Shown here: piece after piece, positions 34,003 through 42,987 of the stretch
How the letters are laid out: every line of letters begins with the position of its first letter
Position numbering within the stretch: the stretch's first letter is position 1
Source of the DNA: Bacteroidota bacterium
Lineage (GTDB): Bacteria > Bacteroidota > Ignavibacteria > Ignavibacteriales > Melioribacteraceae
Assembly: GCA_018829205.1 (NCBI GenBank)
Contig: JAHJUE010000022.1
Location: forward strand, 186,001 to 250,000
DNA length: 64,000 nucleotides
Direction of reading: 5' to 3'
Notes under the pieces: model-generated
What the model was told of the DNA's origin: nothing
The model's database searches: none
What the model saw: only the letters and a program-made list of their open reading frames with translations
Made by a program: the position numbers and the translations under genes

Positions 34003-35343
34003 TTAATTTTTGTTTAACAAAATATTATTTTCACCTACCAAATGATCTAACAATGAATTGTATACATAATAATCTCTAACACCGGTCAGGTAATTAACCT
34101 TTGTCTGAGAAAAAACAACAAGTGCGTTTGTAACTTCCAATTGCGTTCCCAGTCCGGCATCGAATCTTTGTTTGGAAATTTCATATCCTCTAAAAGCCTC
34201 GCTTACGGATAATTCATAAGCTTCAATCTGTTCTTTGGCTTTATTGATATTTAACATTGTGCTTTCAAGCTGGTTAATTAGATTTCTTTTTGTTTTAATT
34301 AACTCTTCCTGAGCTTTAAGCAGGTCAATTTCAGCTTGTTCCGCTTTCGAATCTATCGAGAAGCCTTTAAATATGGGGACCTTAAGATTTAATCCCACAT
34401 AAAAAGAATTTATGTAATACCAGTTAGAAAAACTTTTATCGTCATTTTCCTGCGCCTGTGCCTGGTAGGTGCCTGTTAAATTAAGTTCGGGAAAATGTTT
34501 TGAAAACTGATAGGAAGCGGTTAAGTCCTTTAATTCCTGGTCCAGTTTTAACTGGTTTATAAGTTTATTGTTTTCTTCGAGCATTTTGATCGCTTCATTC
34601 ATTTCCATATCTGAAATTTCAGAATATTTTAGGGAATCGGTCACTGTAATTTTTTGTGATAAATCGAATCCTAATAAAAATTTCATATTGTTTTTACTAA
34701 GGTTAAGCTGGTTTTCAACTTCGGTTAAAGCAGGAATTAAATTTTGATAATTCACTTTTGCTTTTAAGAAATCATATTCGGGCGAAAGTCCCGCATTATA
34801 CATAGATTCGGTATCATCAAGATTCTTTTTAGCAAGGTTCAGATTAAGATTCCCTAATTTTACAAATTCCTGCGCGAGCAGGATATTATAGTATGCCTCT
34901 TTAACCTTTGTAATAAGATCAGATTTTGAATACTCAACGTTTTCTTCCGAAATATTCGCGAAAGTTTCGGCGATTCTTGTCGCAAGAAACATAGCCCCTG
35001 TAAAAAGCGGCTGTTCAAGCGAAACCGAAGCCGTTAAAGTATTTTTTGTCCCTTGCGGAAACGAACCGCTGAAGAAGGGAGTTTCAATAATAATTACGCC
35101 TTGTTTGACCGCTCTCTGATAAGAAACATTACCGTCAATTGAGGGGAATAACGATGTACCGTAAGCTTCCCAGACCTGCTCTTTAGCTTTTTTATAATCC
35201 AGTTTAATTTGTTTTAAATCGCTGTTGTTTTCTAAAGCGATTTTAATACTTTCTTCAAGATTCAGTTTAATTTCATTTTCCGTTTGAGCGGAAAGAAATG
35301 ATTGAAAAAGAAGAATCATTATAAGGATTTTTACCAACTTCAC
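34003..35343 (-). CDS. TolC-family outer membrane efflux channel
   Basis: 446 residues from GTG 35343, which has CTGGAG five bases before it; upstream in-frame codons run into tetR and lack a signal peptide at the right place. Signal peptide 1-19 (ends LSAQ). The OEP repeats (EESIKIALENNSDLKQIKLDYKKAKEQ at 35 and a second half from about 235) form the coiled-coil duct. Outer membrane partner of the following adaptor and pump. It begins 13 bases after tetR ends. Confidence 0.93.
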   Translation of the reverse strand: MKLVKILIMILLFQSFLSAQTENEIKLNLEESIKIALENNSDLKQIKLDYKKAKEQVWEAYGTSLFPSIDGNVSYQRAVKQGVIIIETPFFSGSFPQGTKNTLTASVSLEQPLFTGAMFLATRIAETFANISEENVEYSKSDLITKVKEAYYNILLAQEFVKLGNLNLNLAKKNLDDTESMYNAGLSPEYDFLKAKVNYQNLIPALTEVENQLNLSKNNMKFLLGFDLSQKITVTDSLKYSEISDMEMNEAIKMLEENNKLINQLKLDQELKDLTASYQFSKHFPELNLTGTYQAQAQENDDKSFSNWYYINSFYVGLNLKVPIFKGFSIDSKAEQAEIDLLKAQEELIKTKRNLINQLESTMLNINKAKEQIEAYELSVSEAFRGYEISKQRFDAGLGTQLEVTNALVVFSQTKVNYLTGVRDYYVYNSLLDHLVGENNILLNKN

Positions 35344-35356
35344 ATTTACTCCAGAA

Positions 35357-35986
35357 TTAATTTGCCTGTATTCCATTAAATAAAACCGATAAAACAAATT
35401 CCGCTTCTTTATCCGAATCAATATCTTCAACATTTTTACAGCACATTAAAAAATGCAGATAAGGAAAAATCATGCTTCTGTACATATTGATTAAGGAATT
35501 TATTTCAAAAGGACGGATCTCTTTCTTTTTTATTGCATCATTAAATTTATTAAATAAAATTTTGTTGTTATTATCCATGTTTTTTTTAAGAAGTCCCGTT
35601 CTAATTGAAGGATCGTTTCCGGCGGCATGAGTTCTGACTCTTACGATCAAGGAAAAAGCGTCCTTATTTTCCAAACTTTTTTTCATCCCCGCCTTGGTAA
35701 GTTTTGTTAAAAAACTTTTTAGATCTTCGTTTGACTGCGCCAATTCTTCCATCATTTTGGTATGATCATCAAGTATTGATTCAATTATCGCTAAATAAAT
35801 TTCTTCTTTATTGGAGAAATAATTATATATAGTCCCCTTCCCGAATTCAGAAGCTTCCGCAATTTCATCAAGTGTGGTATGTTCATAACCTTTATTAGCG
35901 AACAATTTTATAGCCGATGAAATAATTTCATTTCTTCTGAAATTTCTTTCACGTTCTTTTCTGCTCAAATTTTGAATTTCTTCCAT
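35357..35986 (-). CDS. TetR/AcrR repressor of the efflux operon
   Basis: 209 residues. The helix-turn-helix is at about 17-60: RNEIISSAIKLFANKGYEHTTLDEIAEASEFGKGTIYNYFSNKEE. The C-terminal half is a ligand-binding/dimer bundle with no assigned ligand. First gene of the four-gene efflux unit, so it probably represses its own operon; the 24-base inverted repeat at 36046-36069 overlaps the promoter and is the likely operator. An inducer would release the repressor. Confidence 0.94.
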   Translation of the reverse strand: MEEIQNLSRKERERNFRRNEIISSAIKLFANKGYEHTTLDEIAEASEFGKGTIYNYFSNKEEIYLAIIESILDDHTKMMEELAQSNEDLKSFLTKLTKAGMKKSLENKDAFSLIVRVRTHAAGNDPSIRTGLLKKNMDNNNKILFNKFNDAIKKKEIRPFEINSLINMYRSMIFPYLHFLMCCKNVEDIDSDKEAEFVLSVLFNGIQAN

Positions 35987-36021
35987 TTATACCTTTTTAT
36001 AAAACAATTTTTAAGGGTGTA

Positions 36022-36050
36022 AAACTACGTGTCCAAATTGTGAATGTCAA
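36022..36050 (-). promoter_or_regulatory. Promoter of the tetR-efflux operon
   Basis: Minus strand TTGACA (36050-36045), 17 bases, TAGTTT (36027-36022). The -35 box sits in the left arm of the inverted repeat 36046-36069. Confidence 0.62.
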
Positions 36051-36069
36051 GTCATTTTTTATACTTGAC
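36046..36069. promoter_or_regulatory. Candidate TetR operator
   Basis: GTCAAGT (36046-36052) and ACTTGAC (36063-36069) are perfect inverted arms separated by 10 bases, a size typical of TetR sites. It covers the -35 box, so binding would block transcription. Confidence 0.6.
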
Positions 36070-36133
36070 GTTATAAATAAAATATTTTATGGTCATTGGA
36101 CGGAACACTTAGTAATAAGTTTCATAAAAGGGC

Positions 36134-36162
36134 AAAAAAAAAGCGCCTTAAAAAGGCGCTTT
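36134..36162 (-). terminator. Terminator of tonB gene
   Basis: AAAGCGCCTT (36140-36149) with AAGGCGCTTT (36153-36162), loop AAA; on the minus strand followed by a nine-T run. Confidence 0.92.
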
Positions 36163-36184
36163 GTAATAAATTTTTATAAACCGG

Positions 36185-36841
36185 TTACTGAAGTTTAAAT
36201 AAGACAGGAACGGTTACCTGTACTTTTACTGCCTTACCTCTTTGTTTTCCGGGTTTAAATTTCGTCTTTTGAACAGCTTCCATCGCAGCTTCGTCGCATC
36301 CAGCACCAATACCTTTAATCAGCTCAACTTTCTGTACCGATCCGTTTTCATTAACAAAAGCTTTAACATAAACACGGCCTTGAACACCTGCGCGTTTTGC
36401 TATTTCGGGATATACAATAAGTTTTTGAATAGCCGCAATACCGCCTATAGGTTCAGGCATTTCTTCAACGGCAACAAAGAATGCCGGTTCTTCTTCCTCT
36501 ACTTCTTCTGCGGGAGGAGGAGGAGGAGGAGCAGTAACTTCTTCGTCAACATTAAGTTCTGTATCGCTGATTTCTATATCTTCAAGAACGTCGTCGCTCG
36601 GCGCTTCTATAGGAATCGGAGGTTTTGGAGGAGGAGGAGGAGGAGTTTCCTGCTTGGTAGCAGCAACATCTTCAACATTAATTAATTCTTGAGGTGCGTC
36701 AAACTCAACGTCTTGTTTCTGAAACTTTGGAAAAAACTTAAATGCTAAAATCAGCACCGCCAGCGAAATAATTAAACTAATCTCAAATATTCTTTTATAG
36801 TGTAATTTGAGATCAAATTTTGGATTTTTCTTTAATGCCAC
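36185..36841 (-). CDS. tonB: TonB energy transducer
   Basis: 218 residues from GTG 36841 behind a strong GGAGGA. A single membrane anchor at about 15-37 is followed by proline-rich stretches (TPPPPPPKPPIP, TAPPPPPPAEEV) and a C-terminal TonB domain (GGIAAIQKLIVYP near 134 to VTVPVLFKLQ). The anchor would interact with ExbB/ExbD; the C-terminus with TonB-box receptors. exbBD are not in the window. Monocistronic with its own terminator and promoter. Confidence 0.94.
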   Translation of the reverse strand: MALKKNPKFDLKLHYKRIFEISLIISLAVLILAFKFFPKFQKQDVEFDAPQELINVEDVAATKQETPPPPPPKPPIPIEAPSDDVLEDIEISDTELNVDEEVTAPPPPPPAEEVEEEEPAFFVAVEEMPEPIGGIAAIQKLIVYPEIAKRAGVQGRVYVKAFVNENGSVQKVELIKGIGAGCDEAAMEAVQKTKFKPGKQRGKAVKVQVTVPVLFKLQ

Positions 36842-36875
36842 TTTATCCTCCTAATAAGCACAATTCAGTGCTGTT

Positions 36876-36904
36876 AACTTAAAAAATCATTCTTTGATTG
36901 TCAA
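36876..36904 (-). promoter_or_regulatory. Promoter of tonB
   Basis: Minus strand TTGACA (36904-36899), 17-base spacer, TAAGTT (36881-36876), ending about 34 bases before the GTG. Confidence 0.6.
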
Positions 36905-36952
36905 ATAAAGCTGCTAAAATTTTCTACAAATTTATAAAAAATAAGTTCCAGC

Positions 36953-37390
36953 TTATTCATAACTTAAATTCTTTGTATCCGAGCCCCTATTGATAAAATA
37001 ATTTACAAGAACTACGGCAATTAAGGTGCCTATAATGTTAGAAATAAGATCTAATATATCGCAGAATCTGCCCGGAATATAATATTGGTGAAGTTCATCA
37101 AGTATTCCGTATATAAAGCTTATAACTATTGTATAATATACGTGATTTTTTTTCAGGTTTATATACCTTTCCTGAAAATGAAATGTAAGCTGCATAAATA
37201 TACTTAAAACCAGGTAAGCAAATAAATGTTCAAATTTATCCCCTATCCCGAAAACCGGGATACCGTCGGCGGGATAACTTGTTAATCCTAAAAGTATAAT
37301 CCAGTATAAGATGAAAGGAAGAAAAACATATTTCTTTTTATTCGATTCAAGTATTTTATACAAACGAACTAATAATAAACTTAATTGCAT
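36953..37390 (-). CDS. VanZ-like small membrane protein
   Basis: About 145 residues if started at ATG 37390, which overlaps the end of the NAD(P)HX repair gene by 35 bases; a TTG at 37363 is another choice. Four hydrophobic helices with the VanZ features DKFEHLFAYLVLSIFM near 45 and ELHQYYIPGRFCDILDLISN near 95. VanZ proteins give low-level teicoplanin resistance in enterococci; most homologues have unknown roles. Coupled to the upstream gene. Confidence 0.8.
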   Translation of the reverse strand: MQLSLLLVRLYKILESNKKKYVFLPFILYWIILLGLTSYPADGIPVFGIGDKFEHLFAYLVLSIFMQLTFHFQERYINLKKNHVYYTIVISFIYGILDELHQYYIPGRFCDILDLISNIIGTLIAVVLVNYFINRGSDTKNLSYE

Positions 37391-38918
37391 TGGGCATATT
37401 TTCCATAATTCCGGAAGCAGTAATTCCATATTCCGTACTATTTTCAAAAAGTAAATCCGCAGAAAGACTATGAAGATAAACCGCGGAAATTAAAGTTTCT
37501 TCTATTTCTTGTGACTGCGCCAAAAAACCGGAGATTATGCCGGTTAGAACATCGCCTGTTCCGAATTTAGCCATTCCGGAGTTTCCCGCGCTATTAATAA
37601 ACGCTTCGCCGGCGGGATTAAAAATAATTGTGGGCGCTCCTTTTAAAACAAGATAAGAGCTTGTTGATCTTACAAATTTACGCCCGTAATTCAGCAAGTC
37701 ATTCTTCAAATCGTTAATGCTAATTCCCAGCAGATCGGCAAATTCCATATGATGAGGCGTTAATATTTTATCTTTAAGATTTATTTTTTTATAATTTTTA
37801 TTCAGTGCGAAAACAGCATCGGCGTCAATTACAAATTTTTTATCAGGATAGGTTTTTAATATTTTCAGAACCGCTTTTTGAGTTGCTTCTCTGCGGCCTA
37901 ATCCGGATCCGATTGAAACAACATTTGCCCATTTTATTTTTTCGTTCAATTCATTAACATTATCAATTGATAAATATTCACATCCGTTATCGTCATATGA
38001 ATCGACGACAACCTCTTTTAATTTTACCTGGGCAATTGATTTAATGGATCTCGGGAAGGCAAGCACTGAAGCTCCCGCACCGCAAATTAAAGCAGATTCG
38101 GATGCAAGACAGGCCGCTCCGGGAAATTTTCCCGAGCCGGCAATTGTTAAAACTTTTCCGGCGCTGTATTTGTGTATATTTGTTTCTTTAATAGGAAGTC
38201 CCGCAAATGCGTCTTCGGGTTCAACCAGGTAATTTTCTACGGATAAATTATCAAAATATTCCGGACCGATTCCGATAGAAGCTTTTTCTACTTCGCCTGC
38301 AAAAGCGTATCCTTTCCCGAAGAAAAGACCGCTTTTAAATTCCGCAAGAGTTACTGTAAGATCAGCTTCAAGAACAACATCACCTGAACCTTTATCGGCA
38401 TTGAGTCCCGTTGGTATATCAACCGCAACTTTCAAAGCGGAAAGTTCATTCATAAACTGCACAATGGTTAAATAAGGTTCTTTAAGATCGCCTTCGGATC
38501 CGGTTCCAAGCATAGCATCAATAATTAATGAGCATTCGAACAGACCGGCCAAATCACGCGGATTCTTATAAAATGTTATTCGGCTTTTTTCCTGTTTTAA
38601 AATAATATTTTTAGCTATTTTGAAATTTACTAGCGCGTCTCCTTTAAGATCATTCGGTCTACCTACGGAAATAACGGAGACATTAAAACCGTTATTCATA
38701 AAATGACGCGCTAATGCAAAGCCGTCTCCACCGTTATTCCCTTTACCGCAAACGATACCTATTTTTTCAAATTGAGATACTTCGGGAAGTTTTTTAAGAA
38801 TTGCGTCAAAGATATTTTTCGCGGCATTTTCCATTAATACAATGCCTGGAACTCCCAGTTTTGTAATTGCGTACTGGTCCGCATTTTTAATTTGATCTGT
38901 TGAAAATAAAGGAATCAT
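37356..38918 (-). CDS. nnr: Bifunctional NAD(P)H-hydrate epimerase/dehydratase
   Basis: 520 residues. N-terminal YjeF_N epimerase domain (about 1-215) with MENAAKN and CGKGNNGGDGFALARH; C-terminal ribokinase-like dehydratase domain (225-510) with the GSGKFPGA phosphate loop and catalytic Asp in KFGTGDVLTGIISG. Both are complete, as in E. coli Nnr. It repairs hydrated NADH and NADPH in the cytoplasm. VanZ-like gene overlaps its end. Start ATG 38918. Confidence 0.95.
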   Translation of the reverse strand: MIPLFSTDQIKNADQYAITKLGVPGIVLMENAAKNIFDAILKKLPEVSQFEKIGIVCGKGNNGGDGFALARHFMNNGFNVSVISVGRPNDLKGDALVNFKIAKNIILKQEKSRITFYKNPRDLAGLFECSLIIDAMLGTGSEGDLKEPYLTIVQFMNELSALKVAVDIPTGLNADKGSGDVVLEADLTVTLAEFKSGLFFGKGYAFAGEVEKASIGIGPEYFDNLSVENYLVEPEDAFAGLPIKETNIHKYSAGKVLTIAGSGKFPGAACLASESALICGAGASVLAFPRSIKSIAQVKLKEVVVDSYDDNGCEYLSIDNVNELNEKIKWANVVSIGSGLGRREATQKAVLKILKTYPDKKFVIDADAVFALNKNYKKINLKDKILTPHHMEFADLLGISINDLKNDLLNYGRKFVRSTSSYLVLKGAPTIIFNPAGEAFINSAGNSGMAKFGTGDVLTGIISGFLAQSQEIEETLISAVYLHSLSADLLFENSTEYGITASGIMENMPNAIKFIISSFV

Positions 38919-38958
38919 TTTATTTCCATAAAAATAGTTTAATATTCAGCTAATCAAT

Positions 38959-39324
38959 TTATTCGATAAAAAGAAAGTTCTCGCCCGCTTCTTCAATTTT
39001 TATTTCATGGCCGTCATTTAAATGCAGAATCAATTTTATGTGATTTTTTATATCAAAGATATCTCTGCCTTCTTCAACAACAATCAACTTAATTGTTTCA
39101 TAAGTTGTAATAAATTCGCTTAGGTCGGCATATTCATAGAAGTAAATTTCGGTACGATTATCTTTAATTTCGTATTCTGCCTGTTCGGAGAAATCGCTGA
39201 AATCGGTTATAATACTCTTTTCGATTACTGCTTTTAGGATATCGGCTTTAAAGGGGAGCAGAATTCTATTCCCGTAATACAATCCATGCAAATTTTTTGT
39301 AAGTACTTCATTTAAAGTGCTCAT
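38959..39324 (-). CDS. Small soluble protein of unknown function
   Basis: 121 residues, acidic, no signal peptide or membrane helix. Predicted to alternate short strands and a helix at 65-80, ending in LNDGHEIKIEEAGENFLFIE. I recognise no family. It sits 2 bases after the NhaD-like antiporter gene and 40 bases before nnr on the same strand, so it is probably in the antiporter transcript. Confidence 0.65.
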   Translation of the reverse strand: MSTLNEVLTKNLHGLYYGNRILLPFKADILKAVIEKSIITDFSDFSEQAEYEIKDNRTEIYFYEYADLSEFITTYETIKLIVVEEGRDIFDIKNHIKLILHLNDGHEIKIEEAGENFLFIE

Positions 39325-39326
39325 AA

Positions 39327-40751
39327 TTAAACTCTCCCGTAATAAAATGCTAACCAGACTAAAATAAATATAGGGATTAAAATCGGGATTGAATACTTAA
39401 TTAAATAAGCAAAAAAGCTGGGCATTTTAATTCCCGCTCTTTCACTAATAGATTTTACCATAAAATTCGGACCGTTTCCGATATAGGTCATAGCCCCGAA
39501 AAATACTGCCGCAACGGATATTGCCTGCAGATAAACTGCATGTTCGATTTCAAAATTATGAACATCTACGGCGTTGTTAACATCCCAGCCGTATTTGCCC
39601 ATAGCGGCGCTTAAGAAGTTAAGATAAGTAGGGGCATTATCTAAGAATCCCGATAACAATCCGGTTGCCCAATAAAATATTCCTGGATTCAGTTTATCTC
39701 CGAGTAAATTTGCTTCATAAGCAATTAATTGCAGCGCAGGAATCATTGTAGCGAATATGCCTATAAATAAATAAGCAACTTCTTTGATCGGCTCGAAATC
39801 AAATTCATTAGAACTGAGAATTTCTTTATCTGCGGTTTTATATGATAAATAAACAACCGAGAACATTATAATTTCTCTAATTCCGAAAGGGAGCGGATAC
39901 AAGTTGGGCACCCAGCTTATTACATTTGGATCAATAAAAACAGAAATCAAAATAATGAGCAGATATACAACATTCTTATATCCTTTGAATTCAATTTGTC
40001 CGGTATATTCTTTGCTTTTTTCCTGACCGTCATTATTTCTTGAATCAATAAAATAGAATACGGCCGCTACAACAATTATAGTCGGCAGCCACATATACCA
40101 TACGTGCTCAAATACCCAGAAAAAATCGACACCTCTTAAAAATCCCAGAAACAAAGGCGGATCACCTATAGGAGTAAGAGCGCCTCCAATATTACTAATA
40201 AGAAAAATAAAAAATATAATATGATATGGTTTTATTCTGTCCTGGTTTATTTTAATAAATGGTCTAATCAAAAGCATAGACGCTCCGGTAGTTCCTATAA
40301 TATTTGCGATTACCGCTCCGAACAATAAAAATATAACATTCAGCATCGGCGTTGCTTTTTTATCAACCTTTATAAGAATTCCCCCCGAAGCTACGAATAG
40401 ACTTGCCAGCAGGGCAATAAAAGAAAGATATTCTGCCAATGTATGCAGAAGCGAATGAGTATCGTTCATCACTAATAAGTAATAAAGTACGGTAATGGTT
40501 CCAAGTGCTATTGAAAATTTTGGATAATGCTTTTCCCAAAAGTGATGTGCAAAAAGAGGCATAACGGCAATTAAGAGAAGCAGTGTCACAAAAGGGATAA
40601 CCATAAATACAGGCGGAAGCGAATGCTCGGCATCTGAATTTACAATTTCAGCCGAAAGCGCCGCCGGATTAACAAAATCCGAAGCGTTAACTTGGTTCGT
40701 CATCCCGAACAATAGAAATGCCAGTAAAACTACCGGGAGAATTTTTCTCAT
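39327..40751 (-). CDS. Sodium:proton antiporter (NhaD/CitMHS superfamily)
   Basis: 474 residues. Apparent signal peptide 1-23 (ends VNAS), then about 12 hydrophobic segments in ion-transporter superfamily order, with GTTGASMLLIRPFIK and ISNIGGALTPIGDPPLFLGF, the twin signature loops of this family, and PTYLNF near 375. In Ignavibacteria/Bacteroidota such proteins are annotated as Na+/H+ antiporters; a dicarboxylate or other substrate cannot be excluded. Upstream of the small unknown gene. Confidence 0.85.
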   Translation of the reverse strand: MRKILPVVLLAFLLFGMTNQVNASDFVNPAALSAEIVNSDAEHSLPPVFMVIPFVTLLLLIAVMPLFAHHFWEKHYPKFSIALGTITVLYYLLVMNDTHSLLHTLAEYLSFIALLASLFVASGGILIKVDKKATPMLNVIFLLFGAVIANIIGTTGASMLLIRPFIKINQDRIKPYHIIFFIFLISNIGGALTPIGDPPLFLGFLRGVDFFWVFEHVWYMWLPTIIVVAAVFYFIDSRNNDGQEKSKEYTGQIEFKGYKNVVYLLIILISVFIDPNVISWVPNLYPLPFGIREIIMFSVVYLSYKTADKEILSSNEFDFEPIKEVAYLFIGIFATMIPALQLIAYEANLLGDKLNPGIFYWATGLLSGFLDNAPTYLNFLSAAMGKYGWDVNNAVDVHNFEIEHAVYLQAISVAAVFFGAMTYIGNGPNFMVKSISERAGIKMPSFFAYLIKYSIPILIPIFILVWLAFYYGRV

Positions 40752-40780
40752 ATTAAACTCTTATTTAATGAATAATAAAA

Positions 40781-42079
40781 CTAAGGCGTATTTCTGTAAA
40801 TCATTCTCGGGAACGGAATGGCTTCCCTTAAATGTTCAAGTCCGCAAATCCAGCTTACGGTCCTTTCAAGTCCAAGCCCAAATCCAGAATGAGGCACTGA
40901 TCCGTAACGGCGCAAATCCAAATACCATTCAAAGAAACTCTGAGGCAAATCGTGCTGTTTTATTCTTTCCAGCAATAAATTAAGATCATCCTCTCTTTGG
41001 CTTCCGCCGATAATTTCGCCGTAACCTTCGGGAGCTAAAACATCTACAGCTAAAGCTACTTTCGGATTTTCAGGATCACGTTTCATATAGAATGCTTTTA
41101 TTTCGGAAGGGTATCTATGAACCATAACCGGTCTGTCAAACTGATTTGAAATTATTGTTTCATCTGCAGCCCCGAAATCATTTCCCCATTCGAAATCAAC
41201 GCCGTTATTTTTTAATATTTCTACGGCATCATCATATGAAACACGCGGAAATGGTCTAACTACTTTTTCTAATTTTGAAGTATCTCTTTCTAAAATTGCG
41301 AGATCTTCTTTTTTTTCTTTTAATATTGTCTGCACAATATACTCTAAAAACTCTTCGGCAAGATCCATATCGTCGTTCAAATCATAAAATGCCATTTCAG
41401 GTTCAACCATCCAGAATTCAGTTAGGTGGCGTCTTGTTTTGGATTTTTCAGCACGGAAAGTCGGTCCGAATGTATAAACCTTTCCTAAAGCAAGCGCGCC
41501 AGCTTCGGCGTATAATTGACCGGATTGAGTTAAATATCCTTTACCCAAATCGAAATAATCCAATTCAAATAGTGTTGACGTTCCTTCACAAGCATTTGGA
41601 GTAATGATGGGAGGATCAAAAAGAGTAAATCCTTTTTCGTCAAAAAAGTCGCGTATAGCTTTTACAATTCTATGCCTTATTTTCATAATAGAAACCTGTC
41701 TTTTAGAGCGGAGCCACAGGTGTCTATTATCGATTAAAAATTCCACGCCGTGTTCTTTGGGAGTAATCGGAAAATCATGAGATTCTCCTATTAGTTTAAC
41801 GTCGGTCGCGTCAAGTTCAAATCCGCCAACCGCTCTTTCTTCCCTTTTAACTTTTCCAGTAATCTCAAAAGAGGCTTCCTGGGTTAATGAATCGGCCACT
41901 TTAAATACATCTTCACTTACATTTCCTTTAAATACGATACATTGCAGATAACCGGTACCGTCGCGCAGAATTAAAAACTTTACTTTACCGCTGGATCTTT
42001 TGTTATAAAGCCAGCCTTTTAATGTAACATCCTGGCCTACATAATCCGAGAGGTCGCTTATTGTTATTTTCTTTTCCAT
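40781..42079 (-). CDS. asnS: Asparaginyl-tRNA synthetase
   Basis: 432 residues. N-terminal OB-fold anticodon-binding domain (about 15-110, [18 protein letters not shown]), then a class IIb catalytic core: motif 2 [21 protein letters not shown], motif 3 [16 protein letters not shown] near 395. The combination DxGxG... and GVDFEWG insert fit AsnRS rather than AspRS. Charges tRNA-Asn. ATG 42079. Transcribed in line with the antiporter, 29 bases after asnS ends. Confidence 0.96.
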   Translation of the reverse strand: MEKKITISDLSDYVGQDVTLKGWLYNKRSSGKVKFLILRDGTGYLQCIVFKGNVSEDVFKVADSLTQEASFEITGKVKREERAVGGFELDATDVKLIGESHDFPITPKEHGVEFLIDNRHLWLRSKRQVSIMKIRHRIVKAIRDFFDEKGFTLFDPPIITPNACEGTSTLFELDYFDLGKGYLTQSGQLYAEAGALALGKVYTFGPTFRAEKSKTRRHLTEFWMVEPEMAFYDLNDDMDLAEEFLEYIVQTILKEKKEDLAILERDTSKLEKVVRPFPRVSYDDAVEILKNNGVDFEWGNDFGAADETIISNQFDRPVMVHRYPSEIKAFYMKRDPENPKVALAVDVLAPEGYGEIIGGSQREDDLNLLLERIKQHDLPQSFFEWYLDLRRYGSVPHSGFGLGLERTVSWICGLEHLREAIPFPRMIYRNTP

Positions 42080-42196
42080 ATAATAATAATTCGGGTTTAG
42101 TGAATAAATTAAATTTAGCGTTCAATATATGGAAATCTGAAATATTTTGGTACTGTTTAGGAATTAAAATATGATTAAATATTGAGGGATCAATAA

Positions 42197-42985
42197 TTAT
42201 TTCAGTTTTTTGATTTTACGGCTGTATCTTTGGCTCATTTTGAAAGGAATATCAATTAATTTTAGATAAACTCTATATGTATAATTTTTATCTCTTTCCA
42301 CTCTGTCTAAAAATTGAAGGTTAATAATTGTCTGGCGGTGAATTCTTACAAAATTTTCGGCAGGAAGAATCTCTTCCCATTTAGCGAGTGTTCTTCTTAT
42401 TACGACTTTTCTGAAATCATTAAAAACAATGGTTGTATAATCCTTTAGACTTTTAATGTATATAATTTTTTTAACAGCGAAGAAACCGGGCGATTTTTTC
42501 TCATTAAGGAAAATGAAACCGTTATATGACAGTTTATTATCCCCGCCTAAATCATCATCGGCTTGATTTAATATTTGTGTTTTAGATTCTGCACTGCCTT
42601 CATTCCCGGTTAATTTTTCTCTTTTATTTAATTGTGTATTAATCGCGTTCAGCAATTCCGATTTTGTAAAAGGTTTGGTTATAAAATCATCCGCACCAAG
42701 TTCCATACCTTTGCGCTGATCGTCGCGCTGTGATTTTGCTGTAAGGTAAACAAACGGAGGGAGTGAATAGCCCAGCTTATCCTTTAAAATCTGAAGCAGC
42801 TCATAACCGTCTTTATCCGGAAGCATAATATCGCAAAGTATTAAATCCGGTTTATCCTGAAATACAATATTTAAACCCTCTTCCGCAGAACTGACATGAA
42901 TTACGCTGAAAATTTCTTCTTCAAGTAGAGCTTTAATATTTTCCGCAAGCAGACTATTGTCTTCAATTAAAAGTATGGTTTTCAT
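42197..42985 (-). CDS. Response regulator with LytTR DNA-binding domain
   Basis: 262 residues. REC domain 1-120 with acidic pair Glu8/Asp9, phosphorylated Asp52 (ILCDIMLP), and Lys at KPFTKSEL. LytTR domain about 165-260 (IIYIKSLKDYTTIVF, ENFVRIHRQTIINLQFLDRVE), a beta-type DNA binder. Third gene of the TPR-kinase/REC-kinase/LytTR relay and likely its output. Two bases separate it from the REC-kinase gene. Targets unknown. Confidence 0.94.
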   Translation of the reverse strand: MKTILLIEDNSLLAENIKALLEEEIFSVIHVSSAEEGLNIVFQDKPDLILCDIMLPDKDGYELLQILKDKLGYSLPPFVYLTAKSQRDDQRKGMELGADDFITKPFTKSELLNAINTQLNKREKLTGNEGSAESKTQILNQADDDLGGDNKLSYNGFIFLNEKKSPGFFAVKKIIYIKSLKDYTTIVFNDFRKVVIRRTLAKWEEILPAENFVRIHRQTIINLQFLDRVERDKNYTYRVYLKLIDIPFKMSQRYSRKIKKLK

Positions 42986-42987
42986 AT

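Noticed and set aside
36242-36685. 147-residue open frame opposite tonB
   Set aside because: It is antisense to the proline-rich and TonB domains, has an Arg/Phe-rich composition unlike any protein here, and no ribosome site.
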